This document shows positions 27,215 to 36,666 of a stretch of 64,000 nucleotides of DNA, piece by piece. Position 1 is the first letter of the stretch. Every line of letters starts with the position of its first letter. The notes under the pieces are model-generated. The model was given only the letters and a program-made list of their open reading frames with translations. It did no database searches and was not told the DNA's origin. The translations under genes were made by a program, and so were the position numbers. Origin of the DNA: Corynebacterium urogenitale (lineage in GTDB: Bacteria; Actinomycetota; Actinomycetes; Mycobacteriales; Mycobacteriaceae). The stretch spans positions 1,612,001 through 1,676,000 of the forward strand of contig NZ_CP045032.1 of NCBI RefSeq assembly GCF_009026825.1, written 5' to 3'.

Positions 27215-28825
27215 TTGTCAGATTCCAGCACTAACGTTTCCGCCACCTCACCACTCGCTTCCGAGGACTCAACTCCCTCCGCTCCTGCACCGACACCGAA
27301 GAACAACGTTCCTGTCGTCGTGGGCTGCCTCATGCTCGGCATGCTGCTGTCTTCCCTCGGCCAGATGATCTTCGCCACAGCTCTGCCTACCGTTGTGGGT
27401 GACTTGGGCGGTGCGGGGCATATGAGCTGGGTTATTACCGCCTTCATGCTGTCAATGACCATCGCTATGCCGGTGTACGGCAAGCTTGGTGATCAAATCG
27501 GCCGCAAGCCGTTATTCCTCGCCGCAATCGCAATCTTCCTCGCGGGCTCTGTCGTCGGAGCCTTGGCACAAAACATGTCCACGATGATCGCTGCACGTGC
27601 GATTCAGGGCCTCGGCGGTGGCGGCTTGATGGTGCTTTCGCAGGCGATCATCGCCGATGTGGTACCAGCCCGCGAGCGTGGCAAGTACATGGGGGTAATG
27701 GGCGCTGTGTTCGGCTTCAGTTCGGTGCTAGGCCCGCTGCTTGGTGGTTTTTTCACCGACGGCCCTGGTTGGCGCTGGGCTCTCTGGTTCAACATCCCCC
27801 TCGGTGTCCTGACCTTGGCCATCGCGTCGGTCGCGCTGAAGCTGCCCCGTCGTCATTCCGACGCCAAGCTGGACTATTGGGGCACGCTAGCCATGGCCAC
27901 GGCCACGACGTGCCTGATCCTCACCGTGACGTGGGGTGGTCGGGACTACGAGTGGACTTCCCCAGTCATTCTGGGCCTGATCGTCGGCACCCTCGTCATG
28001 GCCGTAGCCTTCGTGCTCATCGAACTGCGGCATCCGAACCCGCTGATCCCCATGTACCTGTTCACTGCAAGGAATTTCGTGCTGACGACGATCAGTGGCG
28101 TCATCATGGGCGTGGGTATGTTCGGCACGCTGAGTTACATGCCCACCTACATCCAGATGGTGCATAACCTTTCGCCGACTGCCGCCGGCCTCATGATGAT
28201 CCCGATGATGGCAGGCATGCTCATTACCTCCACGGTCGTTGGCCAGCTCGTCACCCGCACCGGTAAGTACAAGTGGTACCCCGTGATCGGCATGGTCATC
28301 ATGGGCGTGGGTCTGTTCTTCGTTGGCCAACTAGAGGCGAAAGATTCACTAATCCACCTCGGCGTGGTGCAGGCTGTGATGGGCGTGGGGCTAGGCTTTG
28401 CCATGCAGACGCTCGTGCTCATCGTTCAGAACACCTTCCCCCTGCGCATGGTCGGTACCGCCACGGCCTCCAACAACTTCTTCCGCCAGATCGGCGGCGC
28501 CATGGGCGCTTCGATCGTTGGTTCCCTGTTCATGCACCGGGTTAGCGAAAAACTTGCAGCCACGCTGCCGGAGACGCTGAAGGCGATGGGACCAGAAGCA
28601 GCTCCCTACGCAGAGAAATTCTCCCAAGGCGAGGGCGCACAAAGCTCCATTACCCCGGAGTTCGTGCACCAAGCACCAGCGCAGCTGCAGGAAGCGCTCG
28701 TCAACGGTTACAACGATGCGCTCGTACCAGTTCTCGGTGGCCTCGCACCGCTGGCAATCATCGCCGCTGTGATCGTCGCCTTTGTCCGACACGAACGTTT
28801 GAAGACGACACTGGATCTCGACTAA
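27215..28825 (+). CDS. MFS multidrug exporter, DHA2 (14-helix) type
   Basis: 536 residues from a TTG with AAAGG upstream. After about 30 disordered residues come 14 predicted helices. Motif A is [13 protein letters not shown], and the export-specific motif C region is [14 protein letters not shown] with [12 protein letters not shown], placing it with EmrB/QacA-type drug:H+ antiporters. A long outer loop rich in Ala, Pro and Gln precedes the last helix (about residues 445-510). Its position after a TetR gene suggests drug- or metabolite-induced expression. Substrates cannot be read from sequence. Confidence 0.93.
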   Translation: MSDSSTNVSATSPLASEDSTPSAPAPTPKNNVPVVVGCLMLGMLLSSLGQMIFATALPTVVGDLGGAGHMSWVITAFMLSMTIAMPVYGKLGDQIGRKPLFLAAIAIFLAGSVVGALAQNMSTMIAARAIQGLGGGGLMVLSQAIIADVVPARERGKYMGVMGAVFGFSSVLGPLLGGFFTDGPGWRWALWFNIPLGVLTLAIASVALKLPRRHSDAKLDYWGTLAMATATTCLILTVTWGGRDYEWTSPVILGLIVGTLVMAVAFVLIELRHPNPLIPMYLFTARNFVLTTISGVIMGVGMFGTLSYMPTYIQMVHNLSPTAAGLMMIPMMAGMLITSTVVGQLVTRTGKYKWYPVIGMVIMGVGLFFVGQLEAKDSLIHLGVVQAVMGVGLGFAMQTLVLIVQNTFPLRMVGTATASNNFFRQIGGAMGASIVGSLFMHRVSEKLAATLPETLKAMGPEAAPYAEKFSQGEGAQSSITPEFVHQAPAQLQEALVNGYNDALVPVLGGLAPLAIIAAVIVAFVRHERLKTTLDLD

Positions 28826-28851
28826 TTACTCCCACCTCGTGGTGGGAGTAA
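28826..28851. terminator. Symmetric hairpin between convergent genes
   Basis: TTACTCCCACC and GGTGGGAGTAA are perfect inverted repeats around a TCGT loop, directly after the MFS stop and 15 bp before the end of the opposing GNAT gene. There is no long T tract. Confidence 0.65.
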
Positions 28852-28866
28852 CTGAAGAATCCGGAA

Positions 28867-29466
28867 CTAGTCCTCGCAGTCACACGGCTGCGTTTTGTCC
28901 TCCTCGTTGCGGTTCTGGAAAGCCTCCCATGCTGGGCCACGTTCAAGGACGACTTCCATCAGGAGGTTATCCCGCCACGTGCCAGCCTTCGGCCCGTAAT
29001 CCATCATGCTCATGCTGTGGAGCACGCCCACAGGGGTAAAACCGCGGGACTCGTGGAGCTTCACCGAACCCACGTTGTCGGGGAAGATGTGGGAGTGCAT
29101 CGCCCAGTAGCCTTGCTCCGCCGCACTCTTCAGCAGGTGGTCGAGGAGCTGGCCCGCCACACCCTTACCTGCGGCGTTCTCTGAGACGTAGATGGAATCC
29201 TCGATCACACCGCGGAATACTTCACGGTGGCTGATCGGGGATGCAGTGACCCAACCCAGAATTTTAGCGTGTTCGGAGTCCTTTTCCTCCGCCACGAACG
29301 CGAGGTTCATGAGGCGATTCTCGGTGAAATTCGGCCATTCGGGAGCTTTACGCTCGTAAGTGGCCTCGCCTGTGTCCATACCGGACTGCAAGATTGCTTG
29401 GACCTGTGGGTAATCGTCCTCCGTCATCGGACGGATGGAGACGGCAGCCTTTTCCGCGGAACTCAT
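28867..29466 (-). CDS. GNAT family N-acetyltransferase (phosphinothricin acetyltransferase-like)
   Basis: 199 residues. VSIRPMTEDDYPQVQAILQS at the start, ILGWVTASPI in the middle strand, the acetyl-CoA loop VSENAAGKGVAGQLLDHLLK, and ESRGFTPVGVLHSMSMMDYG near the end follow the PAT/Bar branch of GNAT enzymes, which acetylate small amino-acid-like amines. The acidic C-terminal tail ends in a Cys-Asp-Cys-Glu-Asp stretch, which is unusual. Monocistronic and cytoplasmic. Confidence 0.87.
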   Translation of the reverse strand: MSSAEKAAVSIRPMTEDDYPQVQAILQSGMDTGEATYERKAPEWPNFTENRLMNLAFVAEEKDSEHAKILGWVTASPISHREVFRGVIEDSIYVSENAAGKGVAGQLLDHLLKSAAEQGYWAMHSHIFPDNVGSVKLHESRGFTPVGVLHSMSMMDYGPKAGTWRDNLLMEVVLERGPAWEAFQNRNEEDKTQPCDCED

Positions 29467-29550
29467 ACAATAAATTGTGCACTAGGGTTCGGCTCGCGTG
29501 CCACGATTTTTCAAAACATTTATCGGATTATTGCCATTCGCGGGGATGAC

Positions 29551-30948
29551 CTACCCGTTTTCAAGCAGGTTCGTCACAAGCTCAGCGATTTCGGAGCGCT
29601 CCGACCGCTTGAGGGTGACGTGTGCGAAGAGCGGATGACCCTTGAGCTTCTCAATTACCGCCTGAATGCCGTCGTGGCGGCCGACGCGAAGGTTATCCCG
29701 TTGAGCGACGTCATGAGTCAGCACCACGCGCGAATTGCGCCCGAGCCTTGACAAGACCGTGAGCAGCACATTTCTTTCCAGCGACTGAGCCTCGTCGACG
29801 ATCACGAAGCTGTCATTGAGACTGCGACCGCGGATATGGGTCAGCGGCAAGACTTCGAGCATTTCGCGGTGGACAACCTCATCGATGACGTTGTCCGAGA
29901 CCACACCCTCGAGGGTGTCGAAGACAGCTTGCGCCCATGGGTTCATCTTTTCAGCTTCGTTGCCTGGCAGGTAGCCCAAGTCTTGGCCACCAACGGCGTA
30001 GAGGGGACGGAAGACGACTATCCGCTTGTACTTGCCTCGCTCCATGACCGCATCCAGTCCAGCGCACAGTGCGAGGGCGGATTTGCCAGTGCCTGCGCTA
30101 CCACCGAGCGAGACAATGCCAATCTCATCGTCGAGGAGAAGGTCGAGTGCCACTCGTTGCTGGGCGCTGCGTCCACGGATCCCGAAAGCATCGAGATCGG
30201 CCGGCACCTGCTCTAGGATGCCATCGCCCACAACCCGCCCCAGCGCAGATTGGCTCCCCGCGCTGAGCTGGATGCCGCAGTGGATCGGCAACTCATCAGC
30301 GTCATTGCCATCGACCGTGACATAGCCAGTGAGGTCAACTTCCCCCACGTCGTAGAGTTCGTCGATGACAGTTCCAGGCACCTCGACGCGGGCCATACCG
30401 TTGTATCCGGTGAGGACCACGTCCTGCGCCTTGTATTCATCCGCATTCAGTCCGACGGCTCCGGCCTTCACGCGAAGAGGCACGTCCTTGGTCACAAGAG
30501 TGACGTCGTGGCCTTCCGCGCGCAGATTCAGCGCACAGGCGAGGATGCGGTGATCATTGTCCTGCCCGCGCAGGCCTGAAGGCAGGATGTTCTGGTCCAC
30601 ATGGTTGAGTTCGACCTGGACTGTGCCGCCCTCCTCATTGGCAATACACGGGAGATCCAGGCGACCGTGTTCATTGCGTAGATCCTCGAGGAGCCGAAGC
30701 GCCTGCCGAGCAAACCAGCCGAGTTCCGGGTGGTGCCGCTTGCCTTCGAGTTCGCTGACGACAACAACGGGCAGAATCAGGCGGTGTTCGGCGAACTTTG
30801 TCAGGGCGAAGGGATCGGAAAGCAAAACGGACGTGTCTAGCACGTAGGTGCGTAGACTAACGTCCGTTGTCTGCGTGGTCTCGGAGGAACCGAGCTCCCC
30901 ACTATCAGAGCCGTGGGGACAAAAGGCGTGAGGTGTTGTGGTTTCCAT
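29551..30948 (-). CDS. PhoH2: PIN-domain ribonuclease fused to PhoH ATPase
   Basis: 465 residues. Residues about 30-170 form a PIN domain ([13 protein letters not shown] with its metal-binding Asp, [28 protein letters not shown]); residues about 240-465 are the PhoH ATPase with Walker [13 protein letters not shown], Walker [15 protein letters not shown] and the RTRLG-like region [15 protein letters not shown]. PhoH2 proteins unwind and cut RNA and in mycobacteria have been described as part of a toxin-antitoxin-like unit. No obvious antitoxin gene lies directly upstream here; the gap to the next gene is about 100 bp. Cytoplasmic. Confidence 0.94.
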   Translation of the reverse strand: METTTPHAFCPHGSDSGELGSSETTQTTDVSLRTYVLDTSVLLSDPFALTKFAEHRLILPVVVVSELEGKRHHPELGWFARQALRLLEDLRNEHGRLDLPCIANEEGGTVQVELNHVDQNILPSGLRGQDNDHRILACALNLRAEGHDVTLVTKDVPLRVKAGAVGLNADEYKAQDVVLTGYNGMARVEVPGTVIDELYDVGEVDLTGYVTVDGNDADELPIHCGIQLSAGSQSALGRVVGDGILEQVPADLDAFGIRGRSAQQRVALDLLLDDEIGIVSLGGSAGTGKSALALCAGLDAVMERGKYKRIVVFRPLYAVGGQDLGYLPGNEAEKMNPWAQAVFDTLEGVVSDNVIDEVVHREMLEVLPLTHIRGRSLNDSFVIVDEAQSLERNVLLTVLSRLGRNSRVVLTHDVAQRDNLRVGRHDGIQAVIEKLKGHPLFAHVTLKRSERSEIAELVTNLLENG

Positions 30949-31049
30949 GCCAATGACGCTAAGCGCGCGGCGTGGAAATTACATGAGTGTGAGTTGAACA
31001 GTGTGTGAATAAGTCCCACGCTCAACCCGAGCCTTAGGGTTTTTGGCCT

Positions 31050-31640
31050 TTAGTTCTTCTCGACGGTATCGGTGTACTCGCCGTTGTCACCCTTGGCCCA
31101 GGTGATGGTGCCATTCTGGAAGGACTGGGTCCAGCCGTTGGCTGCGTCGCCCTTCTCAGGAGCGGTTGGCAGGCCGATCTCGTTGTCTAGGCCGCCACCA
31201 TTGCTCCAGGTCTCGCCGATCTTGCCGACGAGCTTCACAGCACCGGTCTCCTCAGAGTGAGTGACCCAGCCGTTAGCGAACGTTGCCAGGGTGCCCTTGT
31301 CACCAGAGGTGATGCTCTCCAGCTCACCAAGAGCGCCGGACTCGCCACCCTCGTTATCCCACAGGGTCTGGATATCGGCTGGCAACTCGCTATCGGTGGC
31401 GTCATCCTCACCGGACTCTGCACCCTCGGATTCCTCAGCGGAGCCGGACTCCTCTTCTGCGGAGTTCTCAGCGGTTGCGGAATCGACAGCGGAGCCAGCA
31501 GCTGAAGTAGCATCGCTCGCCGCGGAGGTGGCCTTGTCCGAAGCATCTTCTGCCTCGGAGCAAGCTGCAACGCCGAGGATCAGAGAGGTGCCAGCTGCCA
31601 GTGCCAGAGCTGCGCGGCGGGTGGAAGTCTTCAGTGCCAT
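31050..31640 (-). CDS. LGFP-repeat lipoprotein
   Basis: 196 residues. The signal sequence ends in the lipobox L-G-V-A-A-C, so Cys27 should be lipidated. A linker rich in Ser, Ala, Glu and Asp (about residues 28-95) leads to a C-terminal domain with an LGFP-type repeat (GGLDNEIGLPTAPEKGD, then WTQSFQNGTITWAKGD). LGFP repeats occur in cell-wall-attached proteins of mycolic-acid bacteria and are thought to bind the envelope. It is expressed alone, from an AT-rich region around 31640-31760. Confidence 0.88.
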   Translation of the reverse strand: MALKTSTRRAALALAAGTSLILGVAACSEAEDASDKATSAASDATSAAGSAVDSATAENSAEEESGSAEESEGAESGEDDATDSELPADIQTLWDNEGGESGALGELESITSGDKGTLATFANGWVTHSEETGAVKLVGKIGETWSNGGGLDNEIGLPTAPEKGDAANGWTQSFQNGTITWAKGDNGEYTDTVEKN

Positions 31641-31762
31641 TGGGAAATCTCCTTAGTTAAATGTGTTGTTGAACGCCATCCAGTCCTACCCGCACTCAAT
31701 CTGAGATTTCACTAATGTTTCCCAAGTTGTTCCTTTATTGTTGTAAAAATGTAACAACTCAC

Positions 31763-32383
31763 TTACCTATTTTTTGCTGCCCTCCCCCGCTTCGACCTGC
31801 TATTTTGCTGACGCGAACTCTCGGCCTTGCGGCCACGACAAATTCCCACAAAGTCCTGAATCACGTCATCATCACGGTCGATTTTCCAGACGACAGCGAC
31901 GCGCGTGGGACCAGCAGGGGTCTCACCAAGAAGATCACGATGCACCACACCGCGCACATTTAATGCCCGCAGCAGGGGCCGAGGCGCGATGGCCACGCCA
32001 ACATTTGCCGCCACGACACCCAACGCCTCCCGCAGCTTGTCGATATCCACTTCCCCATCCTCGTGAGTGATGTACATTTCCATCTCCCCCTCCAACTCCG
32101 CGTAGTGCACCGCATCCATCACTTTGACAGGGTGATCCTTCGGGGCAGCCACCCCTACCTGCTCGTCATAAAGGTGAACCTGGTGCAAAACGTTCTTATC
32201 GACGTCCTCCTGTCCCAAACGCACCAGTGCTACGTCGGCGGCTCCCGCGCGCACATACTTCAGTGGGTTATCGGTGGCCGCGCCCGCGACTCGCCAGCCT
32301 GGAACGCGGGTATCGAAGCGACCAAACCACTTATCCGGCCGTACGCCGGGGCTGAACACTACGCGGAGATACTGGGGTGCCAT
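31763..32383 (-). CDS. LysR-type substrate-binding domain protein lacking a DNA-binding domain
   Basis: 206 residues from the ATG at 32383. The whole protein corresponds to the effector-binding half of LysR regulators: YLRVVFSPGVRPDKWFGRFD, KYVRAGAADVALVRLGQED and VHLYDEQVGVAAPKDHPVKV are the two-lobed periplasmic-binding-like fold. There is no N-terminal winged helix. The C-terminal tail is basic (RSKRGRAAKNR) and might contact nucleic acid or a partner. It is divergent from the DUF5997 gene with only 37 bp between the starts, an arrangement conserved in actinobacteria as far as I recall. Confidence 0.82.
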   Translation of the reverse strand: MAPQYLRVVFSPGVRPDKWFGRFDTRVPGWRVAGAATDNPLKYVRAGAADVALVRLGQEDVDKNVLHQVHLYDEQVGVAAPKDHPVKVMDAVHYAELEGEMEMYITHEDGEVDIDKLREALGVVAANVGVAIAPRPLLRALNVRGVVHRDLLGETPAGPTRVAVVWKIDRDDDVIQDFVGICRGRKAESSRQQNSRSKRGRAAKNR

Positions 32384-32420
32384 GACGCATATTGTAGAGG
32401 TTCCCGCAGCTACCACTAGG

Positions 32421-32786
32421 ATGGCGGTTGTGAGCTCTACGAATCCTAAATCCGGACCATTGATGAAGCCCCTCACAGCGGCGAAGAAGCTGGGTATCTA
32501 CCTGCCTGCAACCCCGCAGGAATTCCAAGACACGCCTTTGACCCACGAGCAGTTCGTGGAACTGCAGAAGAATCCGCCGGAGTGGTTGGAAACGCTGCGG
32601 CGTGAGGGCCCCCATCCTCGCCCTGAGGTGGCCCGCAAACTGGGTATCACGATCACCGCTTTGAAGAAGCACGATCTGGATCATGCGCTGACAACCGCCC
32701 AGATTAAGGAATTGCTAGCCAATCAGCCAGAGTGGCTGCGCGTCGCTCGGCAGCAGCTCGCTCAGGAACGCGCGGAGAAGAGCTAA
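32421..32786 (+). CDS. DUF5997 family protein
   Basis: 121 residues. LTAAKKLGIYLPATPQEFQD, FVELQKNPPEWLETLRREGP, and HPRPEVARKLGITITALKK followed by LTTAQIKELLANQPEWL match the DUF5997 family. The PEVARKLGITITALKK segment (about residues 73-88) looks like a helix-turn-helix, and W-L-E/R segments recur at both ends of the protein. Function unknown. Its divergent partner supplies a LysR-like ligand domain, which suggests the two together may do the job of a regulator. Confidence 0.85.
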   Translation: MAVVSSTNPKSGPLMKPLTAAKKLGIYLPATPQEFQDTPLTHEQFVELQKNPPEWLETLRREGPHPRPEVARKLGITITALKKHDLDHALTTAQIKELLANQPEWLRVARQQLAQERAEKS

Positions 32787-32825
32787 AGAGAAGAACTAAG
32801 CTGAGCGCCCGGTTGAGCTGCAGCC

Positions 32826-33596
32826 TTAGTCCGGGCTAAAGGCTGCCTTGCGCGCCGCTCTCCGTAGCGTCGCCAGGACAGGATGCGCAGTGAATGCCAA
32901 CAGCACTGCGGTAAAAAGTGCGCGCCCAATATCCCAGCCCAAAGTTGTGCTCAGACTAAAAAGCGCAAAACGGTGCAGGTTCTCGTTCACTGCCGCGCCG
33001 GGCTCAAAGGACACACCAGTGCCCAACCCCACGGAAAAGGGCCAGAAGCTGAGGTTCATCACTGCCCCGTATAGCAGACTTGAGGTCACTCCATAGCCCA
33101 CGATCAGGATCACCTCTTTCACGCCCCGCCACTGTGGCAGGCATCCCGCACCGAAGGCCACCCATGCGCAAGCCAGCATTTGATACGGCAGCCACGGCCC
33201 CACGCCACCGGTGATCAGGGCGGACGCGAACAGCCCGGTGCAGCCCAGAACGAAGCCGAACGCGGGTCCAAACACGCGACCCCCGAGTATCAGCACGAAG
33301 AACACTGACTCGAAACCTGCACTACCGGCACCGAGCGGCCTCACCGCAGCCACAGCCGCGGAGAGTACCCCCAGCATTGCCACGGCTTTCACATCGAGAC
33401 CATGCTCGCTGAGCTGCGCCAGAACCACAGCGATGATCAGCGGAATGAGCAGCGCAAAGTACAGCGGCGTGCGGCTATCGTGCCCCAGTCGGGAATCGGG
33501 CGCGACGAACAGCGGCCACGTAAACATCGCGGCACTAGCCAGGGCCAGAATTCCCAGGAGAAGCCAAGATTTGGGCTGCAGCTTCACTGCATTCAC
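32826..33596 (-). CDS. ECF transporter S component (cobalamin-type by regulation)
   Basis: 256 residues from the GTG at 33596, whose GTGA overlaps the stop of the ATPase gene; GAGGTGAG lies just upstream. Seven or so membrane helices are visible with the S-component look (LIPLIIAVVLAQLSEHGLDV, then GGRVFGPAFGFVLGCTGLFA and GVGPWLPYQMLACAWVAFGA). In ECF transporters this subunit binds the vitamin. It is the last gene of the five-gene unit behind the cobalamin riboswitch at 38760-38965, so cobalamin or a precursor such as cobinamide is the likely ligand. Other vitamins cannot be excluded from sequence alone. Confidence 0.82.
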   Translation of the reverse strand: MNAVKLQPKSWLLLGILALASAAMFTWPLFVAPDSRLGHDSRTPLYFALLIPLIIAVVLAQLSEHGLDVKAVAMLGVLSAAVAAVRPLGAGSAGFESVFFVLILGGRVFGPAFGFVLGCTGLFASALITGGVGPWLPYQMLACAWVAFGAGCLPQWRGVKEVILIVGYGVTSSLLYGAVMNLSFWPFSVGLGTGVSFEPGAAVNENLHRFALFSLSTTLGWDIGRALFTAVLLAFTAHPVLATLRRAARKAAFSPD

Positions 33597-35380
33597 GGCT
33601 GTCTCACCTCGCACGCGTCAATCACATCCTGGACGGTGAGCCAGCGCGGCTCGTGGTGAAGTCCGGCGGTCATCTTCGCCACCTGTGGAGCATAAGCCGG
33701 CGAGCTGCCGACGATCTCTACCGCAGGGCCGGCCGCCACGATCTGCCCTTCGGATATGACCTCGACTCGATCCGCGCACTGGGCAGCAAATTCCACATCG
33801 TGCGTGGCGATCATCACCGCCGTGCATTTCTCCTTCAAATCCTTCATCGACGCCACCAGTGCCGCCTTCGCTTCATAGTCCAGGCCACGGGTGGGTTCAT
33901 CGAGGAGGAGCACCGGCGGCTCCGCTGCCAGCTGGATCGCTAGCGCTAAGGCGAGGCGCTGACCCTCGGAGAGGTCCCGAGGATGGGTCTCATCGTCAAT
34001 CCCCGGCGCGAACTGGTCTAGGAGAGCGCGCGTGCGTCCAGAGTCTGCACTCCTCGGTGCATTGCCACGACTATCCACAGCAGTAGCTGCGTCACTGCGC
34101 TCGAGCTCTCTACCGACTGTCGCTTCGTACAGCAGGTCCGTGGGATTCTGTGGCACCAGTCCCACATGCCGGCGGCGTTGCTGGGGTGGCAGCGTCGCCG
34201 GGTCTACCCCGCTGACATCGACACGGCCGGATGTGCGCGCACCAGTGCCCTGGAGCGCCCACAACAGTGTGGATTTGCCACAGCCATTACGGCCCATGAG
34301 CACGGTGACTTCTCCAGCGTGCAGCTGGACGCTCACGCCATCGACTGCTCTCAAGCCCGGGAAATCCACTGTGATGTCCCGAGCTGTCAACAGCGCATCA
34401 CGCTCCGGAACTACCTCCGCGCCCCCACGCTTCTTCCGCATCAGTCGGCGCGACGTGGTGCGTGCGGGGGTTGTCTGCGACGCCCTCCCCTCGGCACGCC
34501 ACCGGCCATTTGCCGACAGTAGTGGCTCATACAAGCGATGGCGCAGCTCCGCCCCGGCCTGACGCGCATCGCGGACGGACAGCGGCAGTGGTCGCCAGCC
34601 AGCCCAGCGCCCCAGCTCCACCACCGGCGGTGCCACGTCAGCTGCTTCCATGATGTCTGCCGGGCTGCCGACCGTGACGTGCCCATCGCGCCCAACGTGC
34701 GCGATGCGGTCGGCGTACTGCAGTACTCGCTCGATCCGATGCTCCGCCAAGACCACGGTGGTGCCCAGGTCATGGGCCACACGCGTGATGGTGGCGAGCA
34801 CATCCTCCGCACCATTGGGATCGAGCGCACTGGTGGGCTCATCCATGACGATCAACGCCGGGCGGGATGTCAGCACAGCTCCCAGGGCAACGCGCTGCTG
34901 TTCACCTCCGGAGAGACTGCGCAAAGGCATGTGCCTCAGGTCGGCGATCCCGAGCAGGTCGAGTATCTCCTCTACCCGTTTGCGCATCACGGGTGGGGCG
35001 ATGCCTTGCTGCTCCATCCCATAGGCCAATTCCTCGGCGACCGTATCTGCGACGAAACCCGCACGAGGGTCCTGCCCCACCACACCGACTGCATCGGCAA
35101 GCATTCGCGGAGGGAACTCCCGCGTATCCCTGCCGATCACGCGCACCCTGCCACCGAGAGTTCCACCGGTGGTATGGGGCATCGCACCGGTCATCGCCTG
35201 CAGCAAGGTGGACTTGCCCACTCCCGTGCGACCGATCACCAGCAGAATCTCCCCTTCATGGAGAGTGAGGTTCACGTCCTTCAGAACCTCCCGTGCATCC
35301 CCTTCATAGTGCGCGCTCACACCGTCCATCTCCAGCACCGGGTCGCTGGACCATGGCAGCCGTACTGGCACCCCACTCAT
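33593..35380 (-). CDS. ECF transporter fused A-A' ATPase
   Basis: 595 residues with two complete ABC nucleotide-binding domains. The first has Walker A GRTGVGKST (about residue 50), signature LSGGEQQRVAL and Walker B LIVMDEPTSALD. The second has Walker A GRNGCGKST, signature LSEGQRLALAL and Walker B VLLLDEPTRGLD. Both have His switches (AEHR and THD). They are joined by a linker of about 60 residues rich in Arg and Thr. Such fusions replace separate EcfA and EcfA' proteins. It is coupled to the T gene by an ATGA overlap and to the S gene by a GTGA overlap, so the stoichiometric complex is made from one message. Confidence 0.94.
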   Translation of the reverse strand: MSGVPVRLPWSSDPVLEMDGVSAHYEGDAREVLKDVNLTLHEGEILLVIGRTGVGKSTLLQAMTGAMPHTTGGTLGGRVRVIGRDTREFPPRMLADAVGVVGQDPRAGFVADTVAEELAYGMEQQGIAPPVMRKRVEEILDLLGIADLRHMPLRSLSGGEQQRVALGAVLTSRPALIVMDEPTSALDPNGAEDVLATITRVAHDLGTTVVLAEHRIERVLQYADRIAHVGRDGHVTVGSPADIMEAADVAPPVVELGRWAGWRPLPLSVRDARQAGAELRHRLYEPLLSANGRWRAEGRASQTTPARTTSRRLMRKKRGGAEVVPERDALLTARDITVDFPGLRAVDGVSVQLHAGEVTVLMGRNGCGKSTLLWALQGTGARTSGRVDVSGVDPATLPPQQRRRHVGLVPQNPTDLLYEATVGRELERSDAATAVDSRGNAPRSADSGRTRALLDQFAPGIDDETHPRDLSEGQRLALALAIQLAAEPPVLLLDEPTRGLDYEAKAALVASMKDLKEKCTAVMIATHDVEFAAQCADRVEVISEGQIVAAGPAVEIVGSSPAYAPQVAKMTAGLHHEPRWLTVQDVIDACEVRQP

Positions 35381-36639
35381 GCGCGCACCGTCCTCTCTGT
35401 TTCTGTTTCCTCTGTCCCTTTCCTCTCTGCGCTTTTTCTCTCAGCGCTGGGGCTTCTGTGATCCCCGCTGGCGGATACCTCTGCACCTGGCGCGATCCTG
35501 CGTGATTGGGGCTGGTGGCGTCGGGCATGACGGCGCGCAGCGGGGGGAGGAGCGGGGGCGAGGACAGCCGGCAACGCGGCGAGAAGCAAGCCCAACACAG
35601 CCGCCGCGGGAACGGACGGCGGGGCGAGCGGGAACAGCGGCATCGCAAGATCCCCCGAGACCCCCGCACGAGTGGCGAGCACAAGCACCAACGCAGCGAT
35701 ACCGCTGACCGCCGTCAGCCACTCGCCTCCGCGCCACGGAATCCGGGCGTAACGCGTCGTCAGGTAACCAGCACCCGAAAGCCAGAGCGCACCAACCAAC
35801 GCAGCCACGCCGATGAAGAGCACAAGGACGTTGAAGGCGGGCGCCATCGTGGCCTCAAGGAGCAGGTACGAACCCACAGTCACGGCAGCCAGCCCGATCA
35901 ACGACAGGCTGGTCGTAAGCCTTCGCATGGCTGTGGGCAGGAGAGCGCGGCGACCATAACCACGGGCATCCATACTGGCCGCCAGCTTCAACGCGCCGTC
36001 GAGGGTATCCTGCAGCACCGGCAAAACCAACCGGCCGGCTCCGCGGAGCCCTCGCACCGACTCACCCCGCAACTCGCGGGCCTTGCGCACGCGAACGAGA
36101 GCCTCTGCCATCTGCGGCGCCAGTGACAAGGCGATGACCACCGCCGTGCCGACCTCTCCCAACGCCGCCGGAAGGGATCGCACGAGCTGTGTAGGATTCG
36201 CCAGGCTATTGGCCGCACCGACCGCGATGAGGATCGTGCCTAGACGCAAGCCATCGAGCCCCGCCTGCACAACCCCCTCCAGGTAGATGGTGCCAAGCAC
36301 CGTAATTCCTGCCGCCCACTCCGGCAGCTGAACGCTCGGCAACTGCACCAACACCACACTGCCCGCTTTCAAGCCCACGAGGATGTGCATTCCGACGCGG
36401 AAAACCACAATGAACCCGGCCACCCACAGGTACAGCCCAAAGGCGCGGGCCCACGGGGAGGAGCCCCGGCGCGCGGTGACCACCAACCACAACACGGTAA
36501 TGATGAGCGCGAGCAGCACCGGATTCGTCGTCATGCTCGCGGCTGCGGCGATGCTCAGTGCCCACAGCCACCATGCCCACGGGTTAAGGCAGCGGCGCTG
36601 ATGAATGATCGCGCGTAGTCGCTGCGTCACAGCCCACAT
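35377..36639 (-). CDS. ECF transporter T component (CbiQ-like), with extended C-terminus
   Basis: 420 residues. The CbiQ/EcfT fold appears as about six helices with the coupling motif region VRVRKARELRGESVRGLRGA (two Ala-Arg-x-x-like elements on the cytoplasmic side) followed by ASMDARGYGRRALLPTAMRR, the second coupling motif. A further group of helices after residue 230 and a basic, charged tail (about 60 residues, RKSAERKGTEETETERTV) make it longer than the usual 250-270 residues. GGAGGAAGG precedes the ATG. It links the membrane S component to the fused ATPase. Confidence 0.9.
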   Translation of the reverse strand: MWAVTQRLRAIIHQRRCLNPWAWWLWALSIAAAASMTTNPVLLALIITVLWLVVTARRGSSPWARAFGLYLWVAGFIVVFRVGMHILVGLKAGSVVLVQLPSVQLPEWAAGITVLGTIYLEGVVQAGLDGLRLGTILIAVGAANSLANPTQLVRSLPAALGEVGTAVVIALSLAPQMAEALVRVRKARELRGESVRGLRGAGRLVLPVLQDTLDGALKLAASMDARGYGRRALLPTAMRRLTTSLSLIGLAAVTVGSYLLLEATMAPAFNVLVLFIGVAALVGALWLSGAGYLTTRYARIPWRGGEWLTAVSGIAALVLVLATRAGVSGDLAMPLFPLAPPSVPAAAVLGLLLAALPAVLAPAPPPAARRHARRHQPQSRRIAPGAEVSASGDHRSPSAERKSAERKGTEETETERTVRA

Positions 36640-36666
36640 CGTGGTCCTTCCTCCTCTGTGGGAGCG

